In this document: in pieces, positions 32,311 to 42,602 of the stretch
Position numbering within the stretch: position 1 is the first letter of the stretch
How the letters are laid out: each line of letters begins with the position of its first letter
Assembly (NCBI GenBank): GCA_002839995.1
Contig: PGZC01000016.1
Span: 1 to 48,930 of the forward strand
Reading direction: 5' to 3'
Length of the DNA stretch: 48,930 nt
Source of the DNA: Gammaproteobacteria bacterium HGW-Gammaproteobacteria-4
GTDB lineage: Bacteria > Pseudomonadota > Gammaproteobacteria > Xanthomonadales > Xanthomonadaceae
Program-made: the position numbers and the translations under genes
The notes under the pieces: model-generated
The model's database searches: none
What the model saw: the letters and a program-made list of their open reading frames with translations, nothing else
What the model was told of the DNA's origin: nothing

Positions 32311-34269
32311 ATGCGTACATTCGTCATGCTTATCACACTGGCCTTTGCGTCCGCACAAGCCCAACCGGCGCTACCGCCGGTGATCGATTTCGTCGAAAAA
32401 CCGATGGTCGATTCGGTCGGTATCTCACCGGGCGGCGAATACATCGCAATGGTCATACCGCGCGACGATCATTCCGATCTGCTGGTTCTCGATCGCGCGA
32501 CCATGAAGCCCTCCGCCAGCTTGACACTGAGCCGCGACGAATATATCGGTCGCTACTGGTGGGTCAACGATAAACGACTGGTGATCAGCCTGGCGCAGCG
32601 TCTGGGCGACTTCGACCAGCCGGTGTCCACCGGCGAACTCTACGGCATCAACGCCGACGGCAAGAAAAGGCAATACCTGTTCGGCTATCGCGGCAAAAAC
32701 AGCACCGGCACCGCAATCAAGACGGGGTTACGCAAGAACGCCAGCGCCGTGGTACTGGAGGGCAAAGCGGATGCCGATGACCGCATTCTGGTAGGAATCA
32801 GCCACTGGGGCACCACAGGCGAAGTGCCGCTAATGGAACTGGGACGCATGCACATCAGCACCGGAAGTGTGGCGCGTGAGGGCACCGCCCCGGTGCGCTA
32901 CGTGGATTCGGTACTCTCCGACGCCGACCAACGTCTGCGTTTTCTGGGCGGCAGCGAATCCAACCGCCAGCAAAAGCTGTTCTATCGCACAAGCGCGGGT
33001 GCCGACTGGACGCTGGTCAATGATCAGGCTACGACCGGCCGCATCATCTACCCGCTGGCTTTTACGCGTGATGGAACCACCATTTATGCCAAGGTGGAAG
33101 ACGACAAAGGGCCGGCGGCGCTGGTTCGCTGGAACCCGGAAACCGGCGAAGAAAAGCAGTTGTACCGGGATACCGCGGTTTCCATCGACGACGTGGTGCT
33201 GACCGCCGATCAGCGCGACGCCTATGCGGTGCATGTGATGGAAGGGCGCGGTGGCTACGCGTTTCTGGATCCCAACGCACCGGAAGCCAAGCTCACCACC
33301 GCAGTGATGGAAAGTTTCCCCGGCGAAATGGTCATTGCCAACAGCTTTTCACGCGACGGTCGATTCGCCATTCTGCGCATGACCAGCGATCTCACCCCCA
33401 CCCGCTATTACTTGTTCGATCGTGACAGCAAGAACTTGTCGCTACTGATTTCGGCTCGTCCCAAGCTGAAGGCCGATCAACTCGCCACGATGGAACCGGT
33501 TAATTTCAAGGCCCGCGACGGGATGTCGATCCATGGGTTCCTGACTACGCCCACGGGTGCAGCCAGACCCTGGCCGATGGTGGTGATGGTGCATGGCGGT
33601 CCCTACGGTGTCATGGATCAGTGGGGTTTCGATAGTGATGTGCAGTTGTTCGCGAGTCGCGGCTACGCAGTATTGCAGGTGAATTTCCGCGGTTCGGGCG
33701 GCTACGGCAAGGCATTCGAGGACGCCGGTGTACGCGAATGGGGCGGAAAGATGCAGTTCGACGTGACCGACGGCACACGCTGGGCGGTCGAACAGGGCGT
33801 AGCAGACCCCAAACGCATCTGCATTTACGGTGCCAGCTATGGCGGTTACGCGGCGCTGATGGGGCTGATTCAAGAGCCGGATCTGTATCGATGCGCAATC
33901 GGCTACGCCGGTGTGTACGATCTGCGAATGATGACCAAGCGCGGCGACATCGACGATACTGCCGCCGGCCGCGATTACCTGGCAAACATTCTGAGCACCG
34001 ACCCCGAGTGGCTGCGTGAGCGCTCTCCGGCATTGCGTGCGGCCGATATCCAACACCCGGTGCTGATTATCCACGGCGGCCAGGATGAACGCGTTCCACC
34101 GGGGCACGCATACGCACTGCGCGATGCCATGAAAGCTGCCAACAAGCCGTACGATTGGTATTTCGAGCCCGCCGAGGCCCACGGTTTTTACCAGACCGAT
34201 CACAACGTGACCGCCTACCAGAAAATGCTGGATTTCCTGCAGCGGAACATCGGCACCGACAAAAACTGA
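32311..34269 (+). CDS. Exported S9 family prolyl oligopeptidase-type serine peptidase
   Basis: A 652-residue peptidase with a signal peptide (MRTFVMLITLAFASAQAQPA), so periplasmic or secreted. The N-terminal part (about 25-400) is a beta-propeller, with repeated WNPETGEEKQL-type strands. The C-terminal alpha/beta hydrolase domain carries the nucleophile in YGASYGGYAAL (Ser509), the acid in GGQDERVPP (Asp592) and the base in AEAHGFY (His624). It belongs to the dipeptidyl/acylaminoacyl peptidase group (S9C-like). The ATG at 32311 has GGGGAT upstream; an ATG at 32296 adds five residues. It is divergent from the T2SS operon and could be a cargo, which is speculation. Confidence 0.92.
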   Translation: MRTFVMLITLAFASAQAQPALPPVIDFVEKPMVDSVGISPGGEYIAMVIPRDDHSDLLVLDRATMKPSASLTLSRDEYIGRYWWVNDKRLVISLAQRLGDFDQPVSTGELYGINADGKKRQYLFGYRGKNSTGTAIKTGLRKNASAVVLEGKADADDRILVGISHWGTTGEVPLMELGRMHISTGSVAREGTAPVRYVDSVLSDADQRLRFLGGSESNRQQKLFYRTSAGADWTLVNDQATTGRIIYPLAFTRDGTTIYAKVEDDKGPAALVRWNPETGEEKQLYRDTAVSIDDVVLTADQRDAYAVHVMEGRGGYAFLDPNAPEAKLTTAVMESFPGEMVIANSFSRDGRFAILRMTSDLTPTRYYLFDRDSKNLSLLISARPKLKADQLATMEPVNFKARDGMSIHGFLTTPTGAARPWPMVVMVHGGPYGVMDQWGFDSDVQLFASRGYAVLQVNFRGSGGYGKAFEDAGVREWGGKMQFDVTDGTRWAVEQGVADPKRICIYGASYGGYAALMGLIQEPDLYRCAIGYAGVYDLRMMTKRGDIDDTAAGRDYLANILSTDPEWLRERSPALRAADIQHPVLIIHGGQDERVPPGHAYALRDAMKAANKPYDWYFEPAEAHGFYQTDHNVTAYQKMLDFLQRNIGTDKN

Positions 34270-34291
34270 ACGCTGCGGCGGCGCTGATCCA

Positions 34292-34320
34292 CCAACGGCG
34301 CCGCTCACCGGCGCCGTTGG
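34292..34320 (+). terminator. Strong GC hairpin after the S9 peptidase gene
   Basis: A perfect 12-bp stem, CCAACGGCGCCG with CGGCGCCGTTGG, around the loop CTCAC, 23 bases after the stop codon. There is no T-run, so termination may be inefficient or Rho-assisted. Confidence 0.6.
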
Positions 34321-34393
34321 CGAGAGAGATGTACAAGTCAGCCGATCCGCACCGCCTGCGATGGGCGTATCGGCACTCCGGCCACGCACGCGC

Positions 34394-34420
34394 TATGATG
34401 CGGCAGCGCAGCATTTGCTG
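34394..34420 (+). promoter_or_regulatory. Candidate phaZ promoter and PhaR-like site
   Basis: A -10-like TATGAT at 34394-34399 is followed by CAGCATTTGCTG at 34409-34420, an inverted CAGCA/TGCTG pair similar to the GCAGCATGCTGC palindrome before phaR. PhaZ starts at 34444 after GGAGGT. PhaR control is inferred from the similarity. Confidence 0.4.
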
Positions 34421-34443
34421 GCATCGGCGGTTCCGGAGGTTTC

Positions 34444-35682
34444 ATGCTCTACCACGCACACGAGTTGTACCGTTCCTGGCTCACGCCGTTGGCGCATCTA
34501 TCGCACGCGCACGCCAGGATATTGAGCGCACCGGGCAGTTGGTGGTCGTACTTCCCCGGCGCGCAGCGCATGGCCGCCGGCTACGAGTTGCTGCACCGCG
34601 TCGGCAAGGAGTACGAAAAGCCCGAGTTCGGGATCCGCTCGGTAACCGCGCACGGGCATCAGGTACCGATCGTCGAGGTTCAGGCGCTGCACCGCCCGTT
34701 CTGCAATCTGTTGCGCTTCAAGCGTTTTACCGACGACCCGGACACCATCGACGACCTGAAAGACGACCCGATCGTGCTGCTGGTTGCGCCGCTATCCGGC
34801 CATCACGCGACCCTGCTGCGCGACACCGTGCGCACCCTGCTCGCCGACCACAAGGTCTACATCACCGACTGGGTCGATGCGCGCATGGTGCCGACGTCCG
34901 AGGGCGGCTTCACGCTCGACGACTACGTCGCCACGATCCAGGATTTCATCCGTCATATCGGCGCCGAAAATCTGCATGTGATCTCGGTCTGTCAGCCCAC
35001 CGTTCCGGTGCTCGCCGCGATCGCGCTGATGGCCGCCAAGGGCGAGCCGACGCCACGCACCATGACCCTGATGGGTGGCCCGATCGACAGCCGCGAAAGC
35101 CCGACCCAGGTCAACACGCTGGCCACCACCAAGCACCTGAGCTGGTTCGAGAACAACGTCGTCTTTCCGGTGCCGCATGCCTACCCCGGCAACGGACGTC
35201 TGGTGTATCCCGGTTTCCTGCAACACATGGGTTTTGTCGCGATGAACCCGAACCGGCACTTCGAGTCGCACTGGGATTTCTACTGCGATCTGGTGCGCGG
35301 CGATCTGGAGGACGCCGACAGCCACCGCCGCTTCTACGACGAATACAACGCCGTGCTCGATATGCCCGCCGAGTATTACCTCGACACCATCCGCATCGTG
35401 TTTCAGCAGCATCTGCTGCCGCGCGGCGAGTGGGATGTTGGCGGCGAGCGCGTCAATCCTGCCTCCATCGCCGACACCGCGCTGCTGACCATCGAGGGCG
35501 AGCTCGATGATATCTCCGGCCTTGGCCAGACCCAGGCTGCGCATCGCCTGTGCTCGGGCTTGCCGGAACAGAAAAAGCAGCATTTCCTGGTGCGCGGGGC
35601 CGGCCACTACGGTATCTTCAGCGGCCGTCGCTGGCGTGAGCAGGTCTACCCGAAAGTCAGCGCCTTTATCCGCAGCCGCTGA
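34444..35682 (+). CDS. phaZ: Intracellular poly(3-hydroxybutyrate) depolymerase PhaZ
   Basis: A 412-residue depolymerase of the PhaZa1 type that mobilises storage granules in the cytoplasm. The nucleophile is a cysteine, Cys183, in ISVCQPTVP, with Asp355 in EGELDD and His388 in GAGHYGIF, the same numbering as I recall for the Ralstonia enzyme. The N-terminal MLYHAHELYRSWLTPL and the SWWSYFPGAQRMAA block are conserved. No signal peptide is present, as expected. It has a GGAGGT site and a possible PhaR operator. phaB and phaR lie 15 kb away. Confidence 0.95.
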   Translation: MLYHAHELYRSWLTPLAHLSHAHARILSAPGSWWSYFPGAQRMAAGYELLHRVGKEYEKPEFGIRSVTAHGHQVPIVEVQALHRPFCNLLRFKRFTDDPDTIDDLKDDPIVLLVAPLSGHHATLLRDTVRTLLADHKVYITDWVDARMVPTSEGGFTLDDYVATIQDFIRHIGAENLHVISVCQPTVPVLAAIALMAAKGEPTPRTMTLMGGPIDSRESPTQVNTLATTKHLSWFENNVVFPVPHAYPGNGRLVYPGFLQHMGFVAMNPNRHFESHWDFYCDLVRGDLEDADSHRRFYDEYNAVLDMPAEYYLDTIRIVFQQHLLPRGEWDVGGERVNPASIADTALLTIEGELDDISGLGQTQAAHRLCSGLPEQKKQHFLVRGAGHYGIFSGRRWREQVYPKVSAFIRSR

Positions 35683-35700
35683 TCCGCGTTCGAGCCGGAC

Positions 35701-36138
35701 ATGACAACACCCGTCGAAATTACCTGCCCGCACTGCCTGGCAATCAACCGTGTCCCCGAAGCGCGGCTCGCCGAGGCGCCGCGCTGCGGCCGCTGCGACA
35801 AGCCGCTGTTCGCGGGCGCGCCGATGGAACTCGACCAAGCGGCATTTTCGCGGGTGATCGCCCATACCGCGGTTCCGGTGGTGATCGATTGCTGGGCACC
35901 GTGGTGCGGCCCGTGCCGGCAGTTCGCACCGGTGTTCGAACAGGCCGCGCAGCGACTCGAACCCGGCCTGCGCCTGTGCAAGCTCAACACCGAGGCACAC
36001 CCGGCGTTGGCACAGCAGTTGGGCATTCGCAGCATCCCCACCTTGATCGTGTTCCGCGACGGCAACGAGTTGAATCGCATGTCCGGCGCGCTGCCGATGC
36101 CGCAGTTGTTGCAATGGCTGCACCAGACATTGAATTGA
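35701..36138 (+). CDS. trxC: Thioredoxin 2 (TrxC) with zinc module
   Basis: A 145-residue cytoplasmic thioredoxin. An N-terminal zinc-binding module carries two CxxC motifs (Cys9/Cys12 and Cys29/Cys32), followed by the thioredoxin fold with active site WCGPC (Cys69, Cys72) and the cis-proline in IRSIPTLIVF. It reduces disulfides and is often induced by oxidative stress. It starts 18 bases after phaZ and may be co-transcribed. It is convergent with dapE, separated by a hairpin. Confidence 0.95.
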   Translation: MTTPVEITCPHCLAINRVPEARLAEAPRCGRCDKPLFAGAPMELDQAAFSRVIAHTAVPVVIDCWAPWCGPCRQFAPVFEQAAQRLEPGLRLCKLNTEAHPALAQQLGIRSIPTLIVFRDGNELNRMSGALPMPQLLQWLHQTLN

Positions 36139-36142
36139 AGGT

Positions 36143-36173
36143 CCCGGGTTACGGCCTTGCGGCCTAACCCGGG
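36143..36173. terminator. Bidirectional hairpin between trxC and dapE
   Basis: CCCGGGTTA (36143-36151) pairs with TAACCCGGG (36165-36173), and inside it GGCC pairs with GGCC around TTGC. One unpaired C gives a bulge. It abuts the dapE stop codon. Confidence 0.7.
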
Positions 36174-37316
36174 CTACGAAGCGTCACCACCCAGCAACTT
36201 CTCGATCACGCTGCCATACACCCCGACCAGCAACTCCAGATCGGCCACACGCACGCATTCATCGACCTTGTGGATACTGGCGTTGATCGGCCCCAGCTCC
36301 ACCACTTGCGCGCCCAGCGGCGCGATGAAGCGACCGTCGGACGTACCGCCGCCGGTGTTTTCTTCCGCCACGATGCCGGCATGCTCGGCCAGCGCCGCGC
36401 GCACCGCCTCGCGCAAGACCCCATCGGGCGTATGGAACGGTTCGCCGGAGCGATGCCAATCGATATCGGCACGCACGCCGTGCCGCGCCAGCGTCGCATC
36501 CACTTCGGCGATCAGGCGATCCGCCGTCCAACCGGGCGCATAGCGAAAATTGAAGCCGATCTGCGCGCTGCCGGGAATCACGTTGCTGGCGCCGGTGCCG
36601 GCGTTGAAGTTGGCGATCTGGAAACCGGTCGGCGGAAACTCGGGAAACGGCACGGCATCCCAGCATCGCGCGGCCAATTCGGCAAACGCCGGCAGCGCGC
36701 GATGGATCGGGTTGTCGGCGAGATCGGGATAGGCGACGTGGCCCTGCACCCCGTGGATGGTGGCGGTGCCGGTCAGCGAACCGCGGCGGCCCACCCGAAC
36801 CACGTCGCCGAGGCGCTGCGCCGAGCTGGGCTCGCCGACCAGGCACCAGTCGATGCGCCGGCCTGCATCGGCAAAATGCGCAGCCACCTTGCGCACCCCG
36901 TCGATGGCATCGCCCTCTTCATCGGAGGTGAGCAGCAACGCCACCGTTCCCGGATGCTGCGGGTGCGCCGCAACGAACTGCTCCAGCGCGATTACAAAAG
37001 CCGCCACGCTGCCTTTCATGTCGGCTGCGCCGCGGCCGTACAACATCCCGTCGCGCAGCGTCGGCACGAACGGATCGCTGTGCCAGGCTTCGCGCGGCCC
37101 CGGCGGCACCACATCGGTATGACCAAGCAGGCACAATACTGGCCTGCCCTCGCCGTGGCTTGCCCAGAGGTTGTCGACCGCGCCGAAGCGCAACGACTCG
37201 ACGGCGAAGCCCGCACGCCGCAGGCGCTCGCCGATCAGCGCCTGGCAGCCGGCGTCTTCGGGCGTCAGCGAGGGCCGGGCGATCAGGTCATCGGCGAGTG
37301 CCAGCAGATCGGACAT
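36174..37316 (-). CDS. dapE: Succinyl-diaminopimelate desuccinylase
   Basis: A 380-residue M20 metallohydrolase that releases LL-diaminopimelate for lysine and cell-wall synthesis. Zinc ligands lie in [36 protein letters not shown] and the C-terminal NASIHKVDE; the dimerisation domain ([14 protein letters not shown]) is intact. The start at 37316 ([10 protein letters not shown]) lies 4 bases after the preceding arsC-like stop and gives the usual length. It is the last gene of map-glnD-dapD-arsC-like-dapE. Confidence 0.96.
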   Translation of the reverse strand: MSDLLALADDLIARPSLTPEDAGCQALIGERLRRAGFAVESLRFGAVDNLWASHGEGRPVLCLLGHTDVVPPGPREAWHSDPFVPTLRDGMLYGRGAADMKGSVAAFVIALEQFVAAHPQHPGTVALLLTSDEEGDAIDGVRKVAAHFADAGRRIDWCLVGEPSSAQRLGDVVRVGRRGSLTGTATIHGVQGHVAYPDLADNPIHRALPAFAELAARCWDAVPFPEFPPTGFQIANFNAGTGASNVIPGSAQIGFNFRYAPGWTADRLIAEVDATLARHGVRADIDWHRSGEPFHTPDGVLREAVRAALAEHAGIVAEENTGGGTSDGRFIAPLGAQVVELGPINASIHKVDECVRVADLELLVGVYGSVIEKLLGGDAS

Positions 37317-37320
37317 GTGC

Positions 37321-37680
37321 TCAGCCCACCCCGAACCGCAGCTTCCAGGTCTTGTCGGTAAAGCCGACGCTGACCACGCCATCGCCGGTAACCAGCACCG
37401 GTCGCTTGATCAGCGCCGGATGTTCGCGCAACAGCAACGTCCATTCCGGAATCGAGCCGGGCGACTTGCGCGCAATCGGCAAATTGCGCCAAGTGGTCGA
37501 GGCGCGATTGATCAGGTGTTCGAAACCGCCCAATTGTTCGGCCCAGGCTCGCAGCGTTTCCGGGCTGATCGGCTGGGCACGGTAGTCAACGAACGTGAAT
37601 GCAACATCGAAACGCTGCAACCAGTTGCGCGCCTTGCGGCAGGTATCGCACTGTTCCAGGCCGTACACGGTGACACTCAT
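37321..37680 (-). CDS. ArsC/Spx-family thioredoxin-fold protein (YffB type)
   Basis: A 119-residue member of the ArsC/Spx family. The N-terminal [16 protein letters not shown] has Cys11 and Cys14, and the C-terminal [18 protein letters not shown] fits the fold. Genes of this kind (yffB) often sit directly before dapE; the function is unknown, with glutathione-dependent reduction suggested. The ATG at 37680 is preceded by GGAGG. It is not a sign of arsenic resistance: no other ars gene is present. Confidence 0.93.
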   Translation of the reverse strand: MSVTVYGLEQCDTCRKARNWLQRFDVAFTFVDYRAQPISPETLRAWAEQLGGFEHLINRASTTWRNLPIARKSPGSIPEWTLLLREHPALIKRPVLVTGDGVVSVGFTDKTWKLRFGVG

Positions 37681-37716
37681 CAAAGCCTCCTGCTCGGTAG
37701 AATTTGATCCGCGCCA

Positions 37717-38571
37717 TCAATCCAGACTGCGCAGCAGCTCGTTGACCGAGGTCTTGCTGCGGGTTTTGGCATCCACTTTCTTGACGATCACCGCGCAGTA
37801 GAGAGAATACTGACCGTCGGCCGATGGCAGCGAACCAGCGACCACGACGCTGCCGGCCGGCACCCGGCCATAACCGACCGCGCCGCTGGCACGATCGTAA
37901 ATGCGTGTGCTCTGACCGAGAAACACGCCCATGCCGATCACGCTGCCCTTCTCCACCACGACGCCTTCGACCACCTCGGAACGGGCGCCGATAAAACAGT
38001 CGTCCTCGATAATGGTCGGACCGGCCTGCAGCGGCTCCAGCACGCCGCCAATGCCGGCACCGCCGGAGATGTGGCAGTTGCGACCCACCTGTGCACAGGA
38101 TCCGACCGTGGCCCAGGTATCGACCATGGTACTGGCACCGACATAGGCGCCGATATTGACGAAACTTGGCATCAGCACCACATCGCGGCCAAGGTGCGCA
38201 CCGCGACGTACTACCGCGCCGGGCACCACGCGCGCACCGACTTCGCGGAATGCGCTTTCATCGCTGCCGGCAAAGCGCAGCGGTACCTTGTCGTAATACG
38301 GCGCCGGCTGACCATCCATCACCTGCATGTCGTTGACCCGGAAGTACAGCAACACCGCTTTTTTCAGCCACTGGTGTACCTGCCATTCGCTACCACGGCC
38401 AGGACTGGCGACGCGCAACTCGCCACGTTCCAGACCGGCAATCGCTTCCTCTACCGCAGGCTGGGTCGAGCCCTCGATTTCGGCGGCGGTCAGCACCGTA
38501 CGCCGCTCCCAGGCGCTTTCGATGGTCTGCTGCACGCTGGCCCAGCGATTATTGTCGGTTTTCTTTGCCAT
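37717..38571 (-). CDS. dapD: Tetrahydrodipicolinate N-succinyltransferase
   Basis: A 284-residue trimeric left-handed beta-helix enzyme that succinylates tetrahydrodipicolinate, two steps before DapE. The hexapeptide repeats run from about 95 to 215 ([57 protein letters not shown]). The start at 38571 (MAKKTDNNR) has GGAG six bases upstream; ATGs at 38574 and 38583 are also in frame. It overlaps the end of glnD by 23 bases. Confidence 0.95.
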   Translation of the reverse strand: MAKKTDNNRWASVQQTIESAWERRTVLTAAEIEGSTQPAVEEAIAGLERGELRVASPGRGSEWQVHQWLKKAVLLYFRVNDMQVMDGQPAPYYDKVPLRFAGSDESAFREVGARVVPGAVVRRGAHLGRDVVLMPSFVNIGAYVGASTMVDTWATVGSCAQVGRNCHISGGAGIGGVLEPLQAGPTIIEDDCFIGARSEVVEGVVVEKGSVIGMGVFLGQSTRIYDRASGAVGYGRVPAGSVVVAGSLPSADGQYSLYCAVIVKKVDAKTRSKTSVNELLRSLD

Positions 38572-41203
38572 CATCCTCTCCATCCACGCAGTGCAGCACA
38601 GCTGCGCGCAATGCTTGCAGGGTTTGCGGCGCTTGCAGCGCCAGGTCGTGTTCGTCGGTCAACTGGAAAAAATCCTCGACCCGCTCGCCAAACGTGGCGA
38701 TTCGCGCCGCATGCACGCGCACCCGCTGTTGCCGCAGCGCTTGCGCCACCTCGGCCAGCAAACCCGGGCGATCGGTACACACCAGGGTCAATTGGGTGCG
38801 GCCATTGGCCAGGGTCTCGAACTCTACCCGAGTCGGCACCCGGAAGTGGCGCAAATGCCGCGGCAATGCGCGGCGCGACGGCCGCACCTGCGCGAGCGGG
38901 CGTGCCAGAACATCACCGAGACCGCTGCCGACCGAGCGCGCCAGTTCATCGCGGCTGACGCCGCGATCATGGACCGCCAGCACCTGAAACGTGTCCAGAC
39001 TCATGCCGTTGTGCGCGGTCATGATCCGCGATGCCAGAATGCTCAAGCCAAAGCGATCCAGGGTGGCAACCACGGCCGCGAACAGGCCATCGCTGTCGGG
39101 CGCGTAAACGAACACCTCGAGCGCCGGCGCACCGCCTTGCGCCAGCGGCCGAGCCAGCACCAGCGCCGATGCGGCGCGGTGCTTGCCAATGGCGGCCGTC
39201 TGCCAGGCGATCTGCTCGGGGCGATAGCGCAGGAAGCTCTCGTCCGGGAACGTCGCCCACACCGCGTTGATTTCGGCACCGCTCATCCCCGCGCCGAGCA
39301 ACAGCGCATGCGCGGCGACACGGCATTCGCTGATCCGCTCGGCACCGTGCACCGGATGTTCAAGGCCGCGGCGCAAGGCAAAACGGGTTGCACCGTAGAG
39401 ATCGGCAAGCAAACGGTCTTTCCAGGCATTCCACAATTTCGGGCTGGTGCCGGCGATATCGGCAACGGTCAGCAGATACAGGTAATCCAGATGCTCGCGA
39501 TCGGCGACGCGCTGCGCGAAGCGGTTGATCACCTCGGGGTCGGAAATATCCTGCCGTTGCGCGGTCACCGACATCAACAGATGCTGTCGCACCAACCACG
39601 CCACCAGCGCGGTGTCGCCTGCCGGCAGACCATGCGCGCGACCGAACGCCTCGGCATCGTGGCCGCCCAACTCGGAATGATCGCCGCCACGGCCCTTGGC
39701 GATATCGTGAAACAGGCCGGCCAGCAGCAGCAATTCGGGTTTGCGCAGCCGCGGCCACACCTCATGCGCCAGGGTAAAGCGCCGCTGCGGATCGGGCGAA
39801 TGGAAACCGGCGATATTGGTCAGCACCGCCAGCGTGTGCTGATCGACGGTGTAGACATGGAACAGGTCGAACTGCATGCGTCCGGCGACATTGCCGAACG
39901 CCGGCAGGTAGCAGCCCAGCACGCCAAGACGCGACATCCGCCGCAGCGAAGGCACCGCCTGCGGGCCACGCAGTATCTCCATGAAGCGGGCGCGCAGTTC
40001 GGGCGTTGCCGCGTCGTATGACGGGATATTGGGCAAGGCCTCGGCCAGTGCCCGCGCCGACTCCGAATGCAGGCCGCGCAGTTCCGGATCCGCCGCCCAT
40101 GCCTGAAACAGGCGCAGCACCAGACTGGGCTGACCTGCCAGCCGGCCCGGCTCGCGCAAGGCCAGATAGCCGTGCCGGCGCACGAAATCCGCATCGATCG
40201 GCTCGGCGCGTTGTTCGCCTTCGAGCTGCTCTTCGAACCGTTGCAGGAGGCGATCATTGATCCGCAACACCGTCGCCGCGGAGCGGAAAAAACCCTGCAT
40301 CAACTGCTCGACCGCCAGATTGTCGGCGCGCTCATCGCGCAGGCCAAGGCGCGCTGCCAGCGCCTTTTGCAGATCGAACAACAGGCGCTCCTCGCGCCGC
40401 CCGGCCACCAGATGCAGGCCGAAACGCAAGCGCGACAACGCCTGCCGCTCGCGTTCCAGGCTCGCGAACTCATCCTCGCCGAGCGCGCCCAGCGGCACCA
40501 GTTCGGCCAACCCCGGCACCCCGTGTATCCGCCGCGCCATCCAGACCAGAGTGTGGATGTCGCGCAGGCCGCCCGGGCCTTCCTTGATGTTGGGCTCAAG
40601 GTTGTAGGCGGTGTCGTTGAAGCGGGCGTGGCGCTGGCGTTGCTCTTCGCGTTTGTGCGCAAAATACTCGACCGGTGGCCAGACCGTGCTCGCCGCCACG
40701 GCACGGGCAAGCCGCTGCGCGGCCTCCGGTTTGCCGGCCAGCAATCGCCACTCCGAGAGCGCAGTGACCACCGTCAGATCATCGCGCGCCGCCTGCACGC
40801 ACTGATCGAGCGAGCGCACGGCGTGACCGGCGCACAGGCCGGCATCCCAGAGCAGGGCAAAAAAGCGCGCCAGCGCGTCGTGGTGCGCGGTCTGGGCATC
40901 GGTTTCGGCCAACACCAACAGATCGATATCCGAACCGGGAAACAGCTCGCCACGGCCGTAACCGCCGGTCGCCAGCAATTGCAATTCGGGCAACGCACAG
41001 AGCGCCCGCTGCCAGGCGCTGCACACCACGCCATCCACAAGTGCGGATCGCGCAGTCAGCAACCGATCAACCGGCTCGTCGGCATCAAAGCGTGCCGCCA
41101 GCGCCACATCGCTATCGCTCAACAACGCCCGTGCAGCATCGCGCCAACTGCCGTCTGCATCGTCAGCAATCGACGCCAGACACAATGGCGCGGGCACGCT
41201 CAC
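38549..41203 (-). CDS. glnD: PII uridylyltransferase / uridylyl-removing enzyme GlnD
   Basis: An 884-residue nitrogen sensor that modifies the PII protein. The nucleotidyltransferase site [17 protein letters not shown] lies at 80-96. The HD hydrolase domain has [20 protein letters not shown], and two C-terminal ACT domains follow ([31 protein letters not shown]), which bind glutamine. The start is GTG at 41203, overlapping the map stop by 4 bases (GTGA); a second GTG lies two codons in. Length is typical. It shares the operon with map upstream and dapD downstream. Confidence 0.96.
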   Translation of the reverse strand: MSVPAPLCLASIADDADGSWRDAARALLSDSDVALAARFDADEPVDRLLTARSALVDGVVCSAWQRALCALPELQLLATGGYGRGELFPGSDIDLLVLAETDAQTAHHDALARFFALLWDAGLCAGHAVRSLDQCVQAARDDLTVVTALSEWRLLAGKPEAAQRLARAVAASTVWPPVEYFAHKREEQRQRHARFNDTAYNLEPNIKEGPGGLRDIHTLVWMARRIHGVPGLAELVPLGALGEDEFASLERERQALSRLRFGLHLVAGRREERLLFDLQKALAARLGLRDERADNLAVEQLMQGFFRSAATVLRINDRLLQRFEEQLEGEQRAEPIDADFVRRHGYLALREPGRLAGQPSLVLRLFQAWAADPELRGLHSESARALAEALPNIPSYDAATPELRARFMEILRGPQAVPSLRRMSRLGVLGCYLPAFGNVAGRMQFDLFHVYTVDQHTLAVLTNIAGFHSPDPQRRFTLAHEVWPRLRKPELLLLAGLFHDIAKGRGGDHSELGGHDAEAFGRAHGLPAGDTALVAWLVRQHLLMSVTAQRQDISDPEVINRFAQRVADREHLDYLYLLTVADIAGTSPKLWNAWKDRLLADLYGATRFALRRGLEHPVHGAERISECRVAAHALLLGAGMSGAEINAVWATFPDESFLRYRPEQIAWQTAAIGKHRAASALVLARPLAQGGAPALEVFVYAPDSDGLFAAVVATLDRFGLSILASRIMTAHNGMSLDTFQVLAVHDRGVSRDELARSVGSGLGDVLARPLAQVRPSRRALPRHLRHFRVPTRVEFETLANGRTQLTLVCTDRPGLLAEVAQALRQQRVRVHAARIATFGERVEDFFQLTDEHDLALQAPQTLQALRAAVLHCVDGEDDGKENRQ

Positions 41204-41976
41204 AGGACGTTGTCGTCGCCCGGCACCACGGTGAGCAACTCGACGCCGTCGTCGGTTACCAGGCAGGTGTGTTCCCATTGCGCCGACAACGAGCGGTCCT
41301 TGGTCACCACCGTCCAGCCATCGGGCAGCACCCGCGTGTGCCGCGCGCCGGCGTTGACCATCGGCTCGATGGTGAAGGTCATGTTCTTTTTCAGGATCAC
41401 GCCGGTACCGGGGCTGCCGTAATGCAGCACCTGCGGGTCTTCGTGATACACCCGGCCGATGCCGTGGCCGCAGTATTCGCGCACCACCGAGAAACGCTCG
41501 GACTCGACGTAGCTCTGGATCGCGTGGCCGATATCGCCCAACGTTGCCCCCGGCCGGACCGCCCGGATACCGCGGAACATCGCCTCGCGCGTGACATCGA
41601 CCAGCCGCCGCGCCAGCACCGATGGTTCGCCGACGTAGTACATGCGGCTGGTGTCGCCGTGGAATCCGTCCTTGATCACGGTGACGTCGATATTGACGAT
41701 GTCGCCATCCTTGAGCACCTTGGCCGGGCTCGGGATACCGTGGCAGATGACGTTGTTGACCGAGGTACACAGGGTCTTGGGAAAACCACGATAGCCGATG
41801 TTTGCCGGTATCGCTTTTTGCACATTGACGATGTAGTCGTGACAGATGCGGTCGAGCGCTTCGGTGGTGACGCCGGGGCGCACATGCTCACCGACCATTT
41901 GCAGCACTTCGGCGGCCAGACGGCCGGCGACACGCATCTTTTCGATTTCTTGCGGGGTTTTGATTGAGATTGCCAT
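41200..41976 (-). CDS. map: Type I methionine aminopeptidase
   Basis: A 258-residue enzyme that removes N-terminal methionine. The metal ligands lie in VNIDVTVIKDGFHGDTSRMY (two Asp), GHGIGRVYHE (His), FTIEPMVN (Glu) and WEHTCLV (Glu), and the substrate histidine in NNVICHGIP. It is first in the operon and divergent from rpsB, although about 1.8 kb of repeat-rich DNA and a toxin-antitoxin pair separate them. In other xanthomonads the two are closer, so the gap looks like an insertion. Confidence 0.97.
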   Translation of the reverse strand: MAISIKTPQEIEKMRVAGRLAAEVLQMVGEHVRPGVTTEALDRICHDYIVNVQKAIPANIGYRGFPKTLCTSVNNVICHGIPSPAKVLKDGDIVNIDVTVIKDGFHGDTSRMYYVGEPSVLARRLVDVTREAMFRGIRAVRPGATLGDIGHAIQSYVESERFSVVREYCGHGIGRVYHEDPQVLHYGSPGTGVILKKNMTFTIEPMVNAGARHTRVLPDGWTVVTKDRSLSAQWEHTCLVTDDGVELLTVVPGDDNVL

Positions 41977-42435
41977 CTGCCGATTATCCGTTACTTGCGC
42001 GACATTTTCCTAATTCGCACCATCGCCTGCTGTCGGCTCCCGGCCACCGTTCAACGCGCCCTGTGCGGCGATCTCGCAACGCGCCGGGCGGGCAACGCCG
42101 CCTTGGAATCCAACATCGGTAATTCAGACATGACTTTCTCCGTACAGATCAATCAAGTTCGCAGAACCCTGTCCAGAGCCCAGCCACGTTCAAAGCAAGA
42201 CAAATCTCTCCAACGGGAAGCAAAGCTCACCAAAATGTGCAATCGTTCGTGGCCGGAACCAATCTCGCAAACGGGCGCCCATGGGCTCCAGATCGCAAAG
42301 CGGCCACGCTGCTCTCGACAAGATTCGCAACTACTACGTTACCCAGGTTCATGGTCCGTGTGCAGTTTCAGCCACTCCGAAACAGGCAGCTCGCAATGAC
42401 GGCGGATGGCGGTTGTTCAGAGCGTCCTTGGCTTC
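41977..42435. other. Gene-poor segment upstream of map
   Basis: Part of an 874-bp gap (41977-42850) with no convincing intact gene. The map promoter should lie in the first 150 bases; I see no consensus site. The stretch 42395-42437 (CTCGCAATGACGG to CAGAGCGTCCTTGGC) resembles the reverse complement of the interior of copy A near 4056-4090, so it is a dispersed repeat fragment. The rest of the gap holds a REP palindrome and a uvrB fragment, listed separately. Confidence 0.5.
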
Positions 42436-42517
42436 GTAGGTCGGCTCAAGCGCAGCGGAGCCGACATGGTGTTACCGGGAAATCGGTGTCGGCTCCGCTG
42501 CGCTTGAGCCGACCTAC
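42436..42517. repeat. REP-like palindrome, 31-bp perfect arms
   Basis: The arms 42436-42466 and 42487-42517 are exact reverse complements around 20 bases. The core is GTAGGTCGGCTCAAGCGCAG. A partial further copy (GGCCGACCTAC) follows at about 42521-42531. It differs from the CACAGGGTG subfamily and is related to the imperfect hairpin at 16512. Confidence 0.9.
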
Positions 42518-42602
42518 CTCCAGGCCGACCTACACCGGGGATGTCGTCGAATCAGGCGCGTCCCCGCCGCAGGAATTGCCACTGCACTGCGATACTGATT
42601 CC

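Noticed and set aside
37321-37680. Arsenate reductase for arsenic resistance
   Set aside because: Position between dapD and dapE is that of the YffB subgroup, and no arsR, arsB or acr3 gene is near.
41995-42399. A 134-codon plus-strand open frame after map
   Set aside because: No domain, no ribosome-binding site, low-complexity basic composition, and it runs through a dispersed repeat.
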